This document shows positions 46,319 through 55,012 of a DNA stretch of 64,000 nucleotides, one piece after another; the first letter of the stretch is position 1; each line of letters begins with the position of its first letter. The notes below the pieces were generated by a model. That model was not told where the DNA came from. It did not search any database and worked only from the letters and a program-made list of their open reading frames with translations. Made by a program: the position numbers and the translations under genes. This DNA is from Virgibacillus phasianinus (GTDB lineage: Bacteria > Bacillota > Bacilli > Bacillales > Amphibacillaceae), in the NCBI RefSeq assembly GCF_002216775.1, contig NZ_CP022315.1:1550001-1614000 (forward strand), read 5' to 3'.

Positions 46319-47395
46319 ATGCTTAACTACATCGAACTAGCTATTGCTTTTCTGATAGCGCTACTCTCAACCCTTATCCTGACATATCCAGTTAAAAAGC
46401 TGGCAGTTAAATTAAAAGTAATGGATTTCCCGAATCATCGAAAAATCCATAAAGCAATCACACCAAAGCTTGGCGGAATCGCCATTTTCCTTGGTGTTAT
46501 TTTGGCTGGATTTTACATAAAACCAGAAAACGAACATTTACCGGAAATTCTGGCTGGCGCTATCGTTATCCTGATTACCGGTGCAATTGATGATAAATAT
46601 GAAATACGCCCTGTCATCAAACTAACGGGGCAACTGATTGCTGCATCATTCCTGATCTCATCCGGACTGATTATCGACAGGATTACCATTCCATTCTTTG
46701 GCATGATTGATTTAGGGATTGTCAGCGTGCTTGTCACCGTCCTATGGGTCATCGGCATCACCAATGCCATCAACCTGATCGATGGCCTGGACGGTTTGGC
46801 AACTGGTGTATCGACCATTGCGCTCATCAGCATGTTCATCATGGCACTCATCGACGTACAGCTAACAGCGGCGTATCTGTGCATCATGTTAATCGGTGCC
46901 AATATTGGATTCCTGTTTCACAACTTTTACCCGGCAAAAATATATATGGGCGACACCGGTTCGAATTTTCTTGGTTATGCCATTGCCGTTGTATCGATGC
47001 TAGGCTTATTCAAAAATATCGCCCTGTTCAGTTTTATCATCCCAATTATCGTACTGGCCGTTCCAATCTTTGATACATTGTTTGCGATTGTCAGGCGGGC
47101 ATACAACAAGGAAAACATCATGCTTGCCGATAACAAACACATCCATTACCGCTTACTGCATGCCGGATACAGCCACCGCAAGTCCGTATTGATTATTTAT
47201 GGATTCAGCGCATTATTTGGCTGCATGGCCATTTTACTTTCAAATGCGAAGCTATATGTGACAATCATCGCCTTTTTCATTGTGCTGGTTATTATTCATA
47301 TATTTGCCGAATATGCCGGACTCGTCCTAAACGGCAGAAAGCCAGTAGTAGATGCATGGAAAAAATTAATTAAGAGGCGGGAGAGAGGACAGTAA
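46319..47395 (+). CDS. TagO/WecA-type polyprenyl-phosphate sugar-1-phosphate transferase, paralogue 1
   Basis: A 358-residue integral membrane enzyme (about 11 helices) of the MraY/WecA/TagO superfamily, which loads a sugar-1-phosphate from a UDP-sugar onto undecaprenyl phosphate. Motifs: RKIHKAITPKLGG, the Mg-binding GAIDDKYE, NAINLIDGLDGLATG, YMGDTGSNFLGY and KHIHYRLLHAGYSHRK. In that last motif a Tyr occupies the place of the His seen in the HxHH motif of TagO/WecA. The paralogue at 51625 is closer to B. subtilis TagO, so this one may accept another sugar or serve another polymer. It appears monocistronic. Confidence 0.85.
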   Translation: MLNYIELAIAFLIALLSTLILTYPVKKLAVKLKVMDFPNHRKIHKAITPKLGGIAIFLGVILAGFYIKPENEHLPEILAGAIVILITGAIDDKYEIRPVIKLTGQLIAASFLISSGLIIDRITIPFFGMIDLGIVSVLVTVLWVIGITNAINLIDGLDGLATGVSTIALISMFIMALIDVQLTAAYLCIMLIGANIGFLFHNFYPAKIYMGDTGSNFLGYAIAVVSMLGLFKNIALFSFIIPIIVLAVPIFDTLFAIVRRAYNKENIMLADNKHIHYRLLHAGYSHRKSVLIIYGFSALFGCMAILLSNAKLYVTIIAFFIVLVIIHIFAEYAGLVLNGRKPVVDAWKKLIKRRERGQ

Positions 47396-47489
47396 ATTGA
47401 CAAATAATCTGAATAGTAGTGAGATGGTTTTACTTTCGGACTATACTTTTATATGATGGAATAAACTTGTAAAAATATGGAGGTGTAAA

Positions 47490-48239
47490 ATGGACAGGCA
47501 GTCAAGGTGGAAAAAGATCATCATCGCAGCAAATATTTTAAGTGTTATAGCAGTTATCGCAATTATCATCCTACATAATGTTAATACACCAAAAAACACC
47601 GTCCAACAAGAACCGGCAGAAGTGAAAAGTGAAAAAACAGAAAAACTAAATAACGTAACGAATATGCCAACCTCAGAAATTGCCATTGAAAACTTTAAAT
47701 TTCCTACTGTTGAAAGAATGCCCAGTGAGGAAATGACCCTCGACACAGCAGAGCAAGTTGAAGATGAAATTGTGGAACCGGTTGAAGTGGAACAACCTGT
47801 AAACGAAGAAGAAAGCGTGGAATATGAGTCGACGTGGGAACCTGATACATCGGAACCGGATACCTTTTATAGTTCTAGCAGTAATTCAAGCTATGTTGGT
47901 AAGGAGAGCAGTGATTATGAGGTGGAGGTTGAAAAGGATTTTGCTAGTGATGTAAAAACGGGGGAAACCGAAAAACAAGATACATCAGTTGGTACTAATG
48001 AAAAAAAATCAAAGACACCTGAAGAAGATGATTCTAGGGTAACCAATGAACAAGGTAAGGATGGAAACGGGGAAGACACAAACGAAGATACAGATTTAGG
48101 AAAAGAGGACGCAGATGTATCGTCTGGTGAAAATAGCACCCCTGAAGAATCGGATGATTCGGTTGAGGAAGATAATGATGAATCTGGTGGGGAAACGACC
48201 GATGCTGAAAATAACTTAAATAGTGATAGTAAGAATTAA
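47490..48239 (+). CDS. Membrane-anchored acidic low-complexity protein, unknown
   Basis: A 249-residue protein with a short basic N-terminus (MDRQSRWKK), one membrane helix (IIIAANILSVIAVIAIIIL) and about 215 residues of external sequence dominated by Glu, Asp, Ser, Thr and Asn with no predicted fold. A segment near residues 55-80 (SEIAIENFKFPTVERMP) is less biased and might be a contact site. Ribosome site TGGAGGTGTAAA. No recognised domain. Composition resembles the SpoIIQ tail and fits a salt-adapted surface protein. Confidence 0.75.
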   Translation: MDRQSRWKKIIIAANILSVIAVIAIIILHNVNTPKNTVQQEPAEVKSEKTEKLNNVTNMPTSEIAIENFKFPTVERMPSEEMTLDTAEQVEDEIVEPVEVEQPVNEEESVEYESTWEPDTSEPDTFYSSSSNSSYVGKESSDYEVEVEKDFASDVKTGETEKQDTSVGTNEKKSKTPEEDDSRVTNEQGKDGNGEDTNEDTDLGKEDADVSSGENSTPEESDDSVEEDNDESGGETTDAENNLNSDSKN

Positions 48240-48242
48240 CTG

Positions 48243-48292
48243 TAATGAGGTTATTCCACAAAGGGTGGGATAGCCTCATTGTTCTTTTATTA
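48243..48292 (+). terminator. Terminator
   Basis: AATGAGGTTATTCCAC pairs imperfectly with GTGGGATAGCCTCATT, followed by GTTCTTTT. Confidence 0.75.
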
Positions 48293-48425
48293 GGACTATA
48301 AAACCCAAGCCCCAATAAAATGTATAGTCTAAACGAATTTTATAATTAAATGTACTAGAGATTTTCTAAAACAAACTATTCAAAACAACAAGCAGAAATG
48401 TATTTCATCGGGGTGTTTAAAAAAC

Positions 48426-49538
48426 GTGGAACGTAATTATAGTATTGATTTCGTAAAATTTTTTGCAATATTTTTTGTAGCGGCTATTCATACAGGAACA
48501 GTGAGTGGAGTACAAGTTGGCAGTATGAACGGTGATGATATAGATTTTTTTATTGATTCCTTTGCCCGTTTTGCGGTGCCATTTTTCTTTATAACATCTG
48601 GCTATTTATTTATGCAGAAAATGATTAGTATTCAAGATAGCAATGAATCTGTATTGAAAAAGCAGATAAAGTATTTTAAGAAATATACCGTTAAACTAAT
48701 AAAGCTTTATTTTTCCTGGTTTATTTTTTACTTTTTATTTGAATTGATAACAAATTTCATTGAGACGGAAAAGACAACAGAAGCACTATCATCCATGTTT
48801 GTTGATTACATTAACAGTTATAACTTTATGGATATTTTTTATTACGGATCCGATTCACCGCAATACCATTTATGGTTTTTACCGGCGCTGATCTGGGCGA
48901 TCATCATTGTATTTATTTTTATGAAGATGAGACTACTAAAAGTATTGTTTATCGTAAGCCTTGGACTTCATATATATGGTTTGTTCGGTCAATCCTATTC
49001 AGCTTTTCATGAAGTGACGTTAAACACATGTGATGCTATATTTTTTGCTTTATTCTATATAACGATGGGTGCATTGTTTGCCAAATACTATGATCAGGTC
49101 AAAGTATTTGCGTATAAAATTGTAAATATTGAGTACCTAATATTGCTTATCATATTATCTTTCGTACAAGTGTTAGAGGCATTTGTTACCATGAAGATAT
49201 TTAGTGGTAATGCACAAAACTATTTTATTACAACGATTCCACTAATCATTATTTTGTTTCTTGCAATCATTAAGCATCCTAATATAGGTAGAAATACATT
49301 TATATCAAAGATAGGGGCAAATGCTGTAGGAATATATGTGTCCCATGTATTTATTATGTTTTTTATACGCATTCTAATGGATAGATTTGGACTTACCGCA
49401 ATTCAGGATACAGTTACCTGGAAAATCTTATTTACTCCAGCAGTCTTTTTCATTGCTTATTTCTTTTATGCAGGAATACAAAAGTTCAAAGCAAAATTCA
49501 ACATATATGGTTTCAAATCATTATATTCAACCAAATAA
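48426..49538 (+). CDS. Acyltransferase-3 family membrane protein, copy 1
   Basis: A 370-residue protein with about ten transmembrane helices of the acyltransferase-3 (OatA/WecH-like) family. The N-terminus ERNYSIDFVKFFAIFFVAAI followed by HTG carries the catalytic-type His of the family, and FWFLPALIWA-like helices follow (HLWFLPALIWAIIIVFIF). No SGNH domain, so it would O-acetylate a membrane or glycan substrate directly. GTG 48426 follows CGGGGTG about 10 bases upstream. A terminator follows. Confidence 0.85.
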   Translation: MERNYSIDFVKFFAIFFVAAIHTGTVSGVQVGSMNGDDIDFFIDSFARFAVPFFFITSGYLFMQKMISIQDSNESVLKKQIKYFKKYTVKLIKLYFSWFIFYFLFELITNFIETEKTTEALSSMFVDYINSYNFMDIFYYGSDSPQYHLWFLPALIWAIIIVFIFMKMRLLKVLFIVSLGLHIYGLFGQSYSAFHEVTLNTCDAIFFALFYITMGALFAKYYDQVKVFAYKIVNIEYLILLIILSFVQVLEAFVTMKIFSGNAQNYFITTIPLIIILFLAIIKHPNIGRNTFISKIGANAVGIYVSHVFIMFFIRILMDRFGLTAIQDTVTWKILFTPAVFFIAYFFYAGIQKFKAKFNIYGFKSLYSTK

Positions 49539-49551
49539 ACCCATTTTCCAA

Positions 49552-49588
49552 CAAAATTCATGTGTGTATACTGCATACATGAATTTTT
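49552..49588 (+). terminator. Terminator
   Basis: AAAATTCATGT pairs with ACATGAATTTT around a 13-base loop, then TTCG. AT-rich but long. Confidence 0.65.
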
Positions 49589-49634
49589 CGTTAACATGAA
49601 GGGAAAAACTCTTATATATCAATAAATAGATAAA

Positions 49635-49663
49635 TTGCGATTCCAATCAAATTTTGATATAAA
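49635..49663 (+). promoter_or_regulatory. Possible promoter with palindromic spacer
   Basis: TTGCGA, 17-base spacer, TATAAA upstream of the permease gene. The palindrome ATCAAATTTTGAT (49646-49658) overlaps the spacer and might be an operator. Confidence 0.45.
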
Positions 49664-49705
49664 AGAGGGATAGCATAAAAAGAGGTTTCATAAAGGAGAC
49701 GAAGC

Positions 49706-51163
49706 ATGGAAGAGCGAACGCAACTCAAAAAGTCATTAAAGCCACACTGGGTATGGGCAATTGCCCTGGGATCCTCAATTGGTTGGGGTGCATTTGTACA
49801 ACCAACAGTCTGGATGAGCGGTGGCGGACCACTTGGAGTCATCATCGGTTTCTTAATCGGTGCAGCGCTAATGATGTTAATCGCAGTTAGCTATGGTTTT
49901 TTAATAAAAAGTTTCCCGGTATCTGGAGGGGAGTTTGCCTACGCATTTGTTAGTTTAGGAAGAACACATGCATTTATTTGCGGCTGGTTCTTAACACTTG
50001 GATACATATGTATTGTTGCTTTAAACGCATCAGCATTTGCATTAATGTTTAAGTTTATTTTCCCTAAGGTTATAGAAAACCTTCATCTTTATCAAATTGC
50101 TGGTTGGGATGTTTATGGGATGGAAGTACTTATTGCATCCCTGGTACTTATCATATTCGGATATTTAAATGTTCGCGGTACTGGATTAACAGGGCGTATG
50201 CAATTTATTTTCTGTGTTATTATGCTTGCAGGAGTAGCATTAATAACAATATTAATAGGTGGAAGCCCTGGCACATCATTATCAGATATAAAGCCCTATT
50301 TTCCAACAGATACAACAACATTTGCAGCAATTATATCAATTGTAGCAATTGCACCCTGGGCATATGTTGGGTTTGACAACGTTCCTCAGGCTGCAGAGGA
50401 ATTTAATTTTTCATCTAAAAAGGCATTCTCACTGATTATTTTGGCGATATTATTTTCGGGAATACTATATAGTTTCATGATTATTGCAACGGCAATGGCC
50501 AGCCCTTGGCAAGCAATGGCAGAGGCAGGAAACATTTGGGGCACTGCGGCAGCGGTCAAGGATGTTCTAGGAGCCTTTGGATTGGTCATATTAGCAGTCG
50601 CGTTAAGTATGGGTATTTTCACAGGTCTAAACGGATTCATCATATCCGCCAGTCGCCTATTATTCGCAATGTCACGTGCTAAGATTTTACCTGAAGTATT
50701 TTCAAAGGTACACCCAAAGTATAAAACGCCATATGTTGGAATCATTTTCACCGCAGTCCTCGCCATGTTCGCACCATGGTTTGGTCGCGAGGCATTATTA
50801 TGGGTGGTGGATATGTCATCAATCGGTGTTTCGATAGCCTATTTCTATACATGTTTTACAGCATTCAGCATCTTCAAATGGTCAATGAGCAGTGATTTTA
50901 ATTCAGCTAAACATGTTATTGCGCCAGGGAAGAAGTTTATTTCGATTATTGGAATGCTGGCAAGTATAACCTTTATTGGTTTGTTATTAATACCCGGATC
51001 ACCAGCATTCTTAGGTATAGAGTCAAGAATAGCCTTGCTGGCATGGATTGTTCTAGGTGCAGTGTTCTATCTTGTTAAACGAACCGAATTCAATAAAATT
51101 CCGAAAGAAGAACTAAACTATTTAATCTTAGGAAACAAGAAGATTGAAGTAGAAGAGGAATAA
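49706..51163 (+). CDS. APC-family amino-acid permease
   Basis: A 485-residue transporter with about 12 membrane helices. LGSSIGWGAFVQPTVWMSGG near residue 20 is the unwound helix-1 motif of APC transporters, and GGEFAYAFVSLGRTHAFICG the helix-3 region. Ribosome site AAAGGAGACGAAGC. It stands alone with its own promoter and terminator. Substrate cannot be told from the sequence. Confidence 0.9.
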   Translation: MEERTQLKKSLKPHWVWAIALGSSIGWGAFVQPTVWMSGGGPLGVIIGFLIGAALMMLIAVSYGFLIKSFPVSGGEFAYAFVSLGRTHAFICGWFLTLGYICIVALNASAFALMFKFIFPKVIENLHLYQIAGWDVYGMEVLIASLVLIIFGYLNVRGTGLTGRMQFIFCVIMLAGVALITILIGGSPGTSLSDIKPYFPTDTTTFAAIISIVAIAPWAYVGFDNVPQAAEEFNFSSKKAFSLIILAILFSGILYSFMIIATAMASPWQAMAEAGNIWGTAAAVKDVLGAFGLVILAVALSMGIFTGLNGFIISASRLLFAMSRAKILPEVFSKVHPKYKTPYVGIIFTAVLAMFAPWFGREALLWVVDMSSIGVSIAYFYTCFTAFSIFKWSMSSDFNSAKHVIAPGKKFISIIGMLASITFIGLLLIPGSPAFLGIESRIALLAWIVLGAVFYLVKRTEFNKIPKEELNYLILGNKKIEVEEE

Positions 51164-51204
51164 AAAAATCCTTCGCTCTCCCAATGAGGGCGGAGGATTT
51201 TCTG
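51164..51204. terminator. Terminator (both directions possible)
   Basis: AAAATCCTTCGCTCTC pairs with GAGGGCGGAGGATTTT around a 5-base loop. Confidence 0.85.
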
Positions 51205-51207
51205 TGC

Positions 51208-51384
51208 TTAAAAACCAACACTTTCTCGTTCATCACACATATTATCGATATCCTGTTCGGTTAAAGTGGTGTCTTGATCAACTTCTGCTGGATTTGGATG
51301 AACAATCATTGTTGTAACCCCTATGACAGCCAGTGTATAAACAAATAAGGCGATCCCCATAATCGTATATTTCACTTTGTTCAT
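51208..51384 (-). CDS. 58-residue single-helix membrane protein
   Basis: A short minus-strand gene starting MNKVKYTIMGIALFVYTLAV, with one membrane helix (residues about 7-28) and an external acidic tail (QDTTLTEQDIDNMCDERE). The ribosome site GGGAGGATATAGC supports it strongly. It converges on the permease terminator. No family recognised. Confidence 0.7.
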   Translation of the reverse strand: MNKVKYTIMGIALFVYTLAVIGVTTMIVHPNPAEVDQDTTLTEQDIDNMCDERESVGF

Positions 51385-51504
51385 GCTATATCCTCCCGTA
51401 TAGTTGGTGGTAAAATTCTATAAATACGTCGAAAAACCTATTTTAAAGGTATCATATTTTTATGTTTACCGACAAATCAAGCTTCCAATCGATCTGGATT
51501 AATG

Positions 51505-51543
51505 TTTACATTAAATTTACAGAATCTTAACAAAACATGTATT
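51505..51543 (+). promoter_or_regulatory. Putative PhoP box upstream of tagO
   Basis: TTTACA (51505), TTTACA (51516), TTAACA (51527) and a degenerate TGTATT (51538) recur every 11 bases with 5-base spacers. This is the PHO-box layout of B. subtilis PhoP sites (TTAACA-like repeats, 11-bp period). The last repeat reaches the -35 region of the tagO promoter, the position used for activation. Confidence 0.72.
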
Positions 51544-51569
51544 GAATAATTTTTTTAATTACTTATAAT
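51542..51569 (+). promoter_or_regulatory. SigA promoter of tagO
   Basis: TTGAAT (51542-51547), 16-base spacer, TATAAT (51564-51569), 56 bases before the start codon. Confidence 0.7.
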
Positions 51570-51624
51570 TGGGTTGAATACTTCATAATGCTGCATTTAA
51601 TCTAGCTCAAGTAGGAGGATTGCA

Positions 51625-52677
51625 ATGGAATATTTTGCCCTAGTAGTTTGTTTTATTGTCTCGCTAATAATGACACCTTTTGTAAAAAAACTTGCAATAA
51701 GGGTTGGTGCAGTCGACCAGCCAAATGCAAGAAAGATACATAAAAACGTAATGCCAAGGTTGGGTGGACTAGCGATTATTTTAAGCTCTTTGTTAGGAAT
51801 AGTGCTTTTTATGCCTGAGCCTACAACCGCCTGGCCAATCATATCAGGTGCCATCATTATAACAGCAGTAGGTGTGTTGGACGACTTGCTGGAATTACCC
51901 GCTAAGGTTAAGCTCTCGGGTCAGGTATTAGCTGCCATTGTTTCGGTTGCTGGTGGTATTCAAATAGAATTTATTACGATTCCCTTTGGCGAAAAAATAG
52001 AATTTGATTATCTTGTTTCGATTCCGTTAACGATTATTTGGATTGTAGGAGTTACAAATGCGATTAATTTGATAGATGGGTTGGATGGTCTTGCCGCTGG
52101 GGTTTCTTCGATTGCGTTATTAACCATCTCCGGGATGGCTATTTCGATGGGAAGTACCTTTGTTGCCATTGTAGGTTTAATTGTACTAGGCAGTACGCTT
52201 GGTTTTCTCTTTTATAATTTTCATCCAGCAAAGATTTTTATGGGTGATACAGGTGCGTTATTTTTAGGGTACATGATTAGTGTGCTGGCTGTCGTAGGGC
52301 TATTTAAAAATGTTACGATATTCTCACTGATTGTACCCATTATTATTCTTGGGGTGCCGTTACTAGATACCACCTTTGCGATTGTTCGTCGGATGTTAAA
52401 GCGGCAACCACTGGCAACCGCTGATAAATTCCACCTGCATCACTGTTTAATCAATTTGGGATATAGCCATCGGCAAACAGTGATTTTAATCTATGCGATG
52501 AGCGGTTACTTCAGTATTGCCGCGATTATCTTTACGCGGGCAACCTTATGGGGCTCCACACTTGTGATTGTAGGTCTGCTGATTACGATCGAACTGATAG
52601 TCGAGGTTACTGGATTAATTGGAGAAAATTATCGCCCGGTCTTGCGTTTTATGCAAGGAACGAAACTTAAAAAGTAA
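51625..52677 (+). CDS. tagO: Undecaprenyl-phosphate GlcNAc-1-phosphate transferase TagO
   Basis: Starts wall teichoic acid or secondary wall polymer synthesis by making undecaprenyl-PP-GlcNAc at the membrane. The 350-residue protein is close to B. subtilis TagO: VKKLAIRVGAVDQPNARKIH, MPRLGGLAII, GVLDDLLELPAKVK, NAINLIDGLDGLAAG, FMGDTGALFLGYMI and KFHLHHCLINLGYSHRQ. Ribosome site TAGGAGGATTG. An acyltransferase gene follows after 12 bases, so they form one operon under a probable PhoP-controlled promoter. Its product is the substrate of TagA encoded divergently at 58495. Confidence 0.93.
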   Translation: MEYFALVVCFIVSLIMTPFVKKLAIRVGAVDQPNARKIHKNVMPRLGGLAIILSSLLGIVLFMPEPTTAWPIISGAIIITAVGVLDDLLELPAKVKLSGQVLAAIVSVAGGIQIEFITIPFGEKIEFDYLVSIPLTIIWIVGVTNAINLIDGLDGLAAGVSSIALLTISGMAISMGSTFVAIVGLIVLGSTLGFLFYNFHPAKIFMGDTGALFLGYMISVLAVVGLFKNVTIFSLIVPIIILGVPLLDTTFAIVRRMLKRQPLATADKFHLHHCLINLGYSHRQTVILIYAMSGYFSIAAIIFTRATLWGSTLVIVGLLITIELIVEVTGLIGENYRPVLRFMQGTKLKK

Positions 52678-52689
52678 ACTGGTGATAAT

Positions 52690-53850
52690 ATGAGAAATAA
52701 TCATAGAAGAGTAAGCCTAGATGAAATTCAACTCGCCAGGGCATTCGCAATCATTGCTGTGTTAGTAGTACACGCTACCTCAAGTGGGGTTACAACTATA
52801 CCGAGGGACTCATTGCTTTTTCCGGTGTACAATTTCCTGAATATTGCTGGGAAGCTTGGGACACCAACGTTCATTATGTTGAGCAGTTTTGTATTATTTT
52901 ACAATTACTATCCCAGGGTAACTAACTGGATGTTAATGAAGAAGTTTTACATAAAACGGCTGAAGTTTATTCTGGTTCCATATATTATTTTCTCTAGTAT
53001 TTATTTTGTAATCAAATGGTACATTTATTATGATTATCCGAGTCTATCATTTGCTTTGAATAAATTCTTAACACTATTAGCCTTAGGGAAAGCACACCCA
53101 CATTTGTATTTTGTTTTCATTAGTGTACAGTTATACATACTCTTTCCGCTGCTGTTAATTACGTTTAAAAAATTACCGTTTCTTAGGAAAAATGCGATAT
53201 GGATAGGAATCCTAATGCAGTGGATATGGGTTATTCTAAATAAAAATTACTTTCATATTACATTGAAAGGATCCATTTCATTATCTTACTTATCCTTTTA
53301 TTTTGTTGGGGCGTATCTAGGTATCTATTATTTTGAAATTAGGGAGAAGATGAGGAATCGCTCCTATAAGGACAGGATAATGGTGCCGATACTTATTGGC
53401 TATGGAGCAATGGTTATAGGATATACAGGGTTTATGTACCTGGTGCGAGTAAAGGCATATGACGAAGTAGCGGTTCTGCTTCCTCATATAGTTACCAGTT
53501 ATCTCTACGAATTTACCTGGGCAAATAATGCTTTGTTAGCTGGGCTGGTGTTGTTTTATCTGGCACATGCTGCAAACAAAAGATTTAGCAGTCATACAAA
53601 GGCATTGTTCATGGAGATCGGGGCGACATCCTTTGGCATCTATCTTATTCATCCATTGTTCTTAATGATGTTTAGAGGATTTCTCTCAACAGGCAGTCCA
53701 TTACTGTATCATAGCTGGCAATTGCTGACGTTTATTTTTATTGGCTTGCTTAGCTGCATAGTTGTTAGGTTTACCTTCCGTTATATACCACATTACTGGG
53801 TTATATTTGGGAAGTTGCCGGAACAACAGAAGCTTTCCGTTAGAAGGTAG
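52690..53850 (+). CDS. Acyltransferase-3 family membrane protein, copy 2
   Basis: A 386-residue, ten-helix acyltransferase-3 protein. LDEIQLARAFAIIAVLVVHA holds the family His; HPHLYFVFISVQLYILFPLL and IGATSFGIYLIHPLFLMMF are typical. Cotranscription with tagO suggests it acetylates the wall polymer or its carrier-linked precursor; this is inference. It ends at a terminator shared with csaB. It is only distantly similar to copy 1 at 48426. Confidence 0.87.
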   Translation: MRNNHRRVSLDEIQLARAFAIIAVLVVHATSSGVTTIPRDSLLFPVYNFLNIAGKLGTPTFIMLSSFVLFYNYYPRVTNWMLMKKFYIKRLKFILVPYIIFSSIYFVIKWYIYYDYPSLSFALNKFLTLLALGKAHPHLYFVFISVQLYILFPLLLITFKKLPFLRKNAIWIGILMQWIWVILNKNYFHITLKGSISLSYLSFYFVGAYLGIYYFEIREKMRNRSYKDRIMVPILIGYGAMVIGYTGFMYLVRVKAYDEVAVLLPHIVTSYLYEFTWANNALLAGLVLFYLAHAANKRFSSHTKALFMEIGATSFGIYLIHPLFLMMFRGFLSTGSPLLYHSWQLLTFIFIGLLSCIVVRFTFRYIPHYWVIFGKLPEQQKLSVRR

Positions 53851-53853
53851 AGG

Positions 53854-53888
53854 TAAAAAAAAACGACCACAGCAGCGGTCGTTTTTTT
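53854..53888. terminator. Bidirectional terminator
   Basis: AAAAAACGACC and GGTCGTTTTTT form the stem, with A- and T-tracts on both sides, between the converging acyltransferase and csaB genes. Confidence 0.9.
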
Positions 53889-53893
53889 GTAGC

Positions 53894-55012
53894 TTATTTA
53901 ACCCTAACACCAATATCGCCACTGACATGGGGGACCCCGGTTGAGAATAGTTGAAGGGCTAACCTCGGTGTATCCAGTGCTGCTAGTTGGTTTTTCTTTA
54001 CCTTAGCTTCAAATATACGCTGCTGTTCCCCGCCAGTTGCCAGTGCTTGGTTAACGTGGTAAAGAAGCATTATGTCATCCCAGTCATCTTTTTTAACATG
54101 CCCCGCAACAGTTTGTTCACATATGGATGCAAAGGCATCAATTTTCGGATCGTAGGATATGGCAACGAAAGGCGTACAGGTAATCGATGAAAAGATAAGC
54201 GAGTGCAATCTCATGCCAATTAATACACGTGATTGCCCGATAATCGAAATCTTTTCCTCTATGCTTGAATCGTGTGGAGCTATCCAGCTTTTCTCTGTCA
54301 TCAATTCAGCAGTTTCCTTCGATGCCCGTTCATCGTATTTGCCATGCATTGGAACAAAGACAATTTCGTAGCCGTCACAGACTAGTTGATCTAGACAACT
54401 TGCCATTTTTTCCTTATACGGTATAGCGGTTGGCCAGTTCCGTACACTAACCGCGATTATAGGGTTACTAATTTGCTGTTGTTCGACCCAGCTGTTGGTA
54501 AATTTACTGCTATCGAGGCCGATTACTGGATCTGGTACAATACTGGTGGACTTATTTATACCAATATCCGTTAACAGGTTTTTCGAATTACTATCTCTTA
54601 CGGTAATTTGGTCAACGTTATTAAGTGTCCTTTTTACAATCCATTTGTTTAATCTGCTTCTAATCGGTCCCATGCCCTGCGCATAAATGAAAACAGGTTT
54701 TTGGTACCACTGGGCAATTTTTATTATTCCGGTGTAATATGGTATTGACTTAATCCCGGTTTGATCCTGTAACAGGCTGCCACCACCACTAACCAGGCCG
54801 TCTGCTTTTTTCATAACACGGCTGATTTCTTTAAAATTCCATCGACTAACGGCATTGACATGGTATGTTTCCATGGTTGATCCAGGGTTGTGTGAAAGCA
54901 CGGTAATGTCAACGCTTCGTTCAACTTTTCTCATGGCTTGAATAATAGAATACAGAATAGCTTCATCTCCTACATTATCAAAGCCATAATAACCGGACAA
55001 CACGATGTGCAT
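53894..55012 (-). CDS. csaB: Polysaccharide pyruvyl transferase CsaB
   Basis: CsaB adds ketal-pyruvate to the secondary cell-wall polysaccharide, the modification recognised by SLH-domain surface proteins in B. anthracis and Paenibacillus. The 372-residue protein starts MHIVLSGYYGFDNVGDEAIL and has GLVSGGGSLLQDQTGIKSIP, VFIYAQGMGPI and GMRLHSLIFSSITCTPFVAI. The start at 55012 overlaps the stop of the upstream gene by one base, with AGGTGG as ribosome site. It is the last gene of the tagA-flippase-DUF5693-csaB operon. Confidence 0.93.
   Translation of the reverse strand: MHIVLSGYYGFDNVGDEAILYSIIQAMRKVERSVDITVLSHNPGSTMETYHVNAVSRWNFKEISRVMKKADGLVSGGGSLLQDQTGIKSIPYYTGIIKIAQWYQKPVFIYAQGMGPIRSRLNKWIVKRTLNNVDQITVRDSNSKNLLTDIGINKSTSIVPDPVIGLDSSKFTNSWVEQQQISNPIIAVSVRNWPTAIPYKEKMASCLDQLVCDGYEIVFVPMHGKYDERASKETAELMTEKSWIAPHDSSIEEKISIIGQSRVLIGMRLHSLIFSSITCTPFVAISYDPKIDAFASICEQTVAGHVKKDDWDDIMLLYHVNQALATGGEQQRIFEAKVKKNQLAALDTPRLALQLFSTGVPHVSGDIGVRVK

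Noticed and set aside
49589-49705. T-box or amino-acid riboswitch before the permease gene
   Set aside because: The leader is too short and lacks a T-box consensus or an antiterminator-terminator pair.
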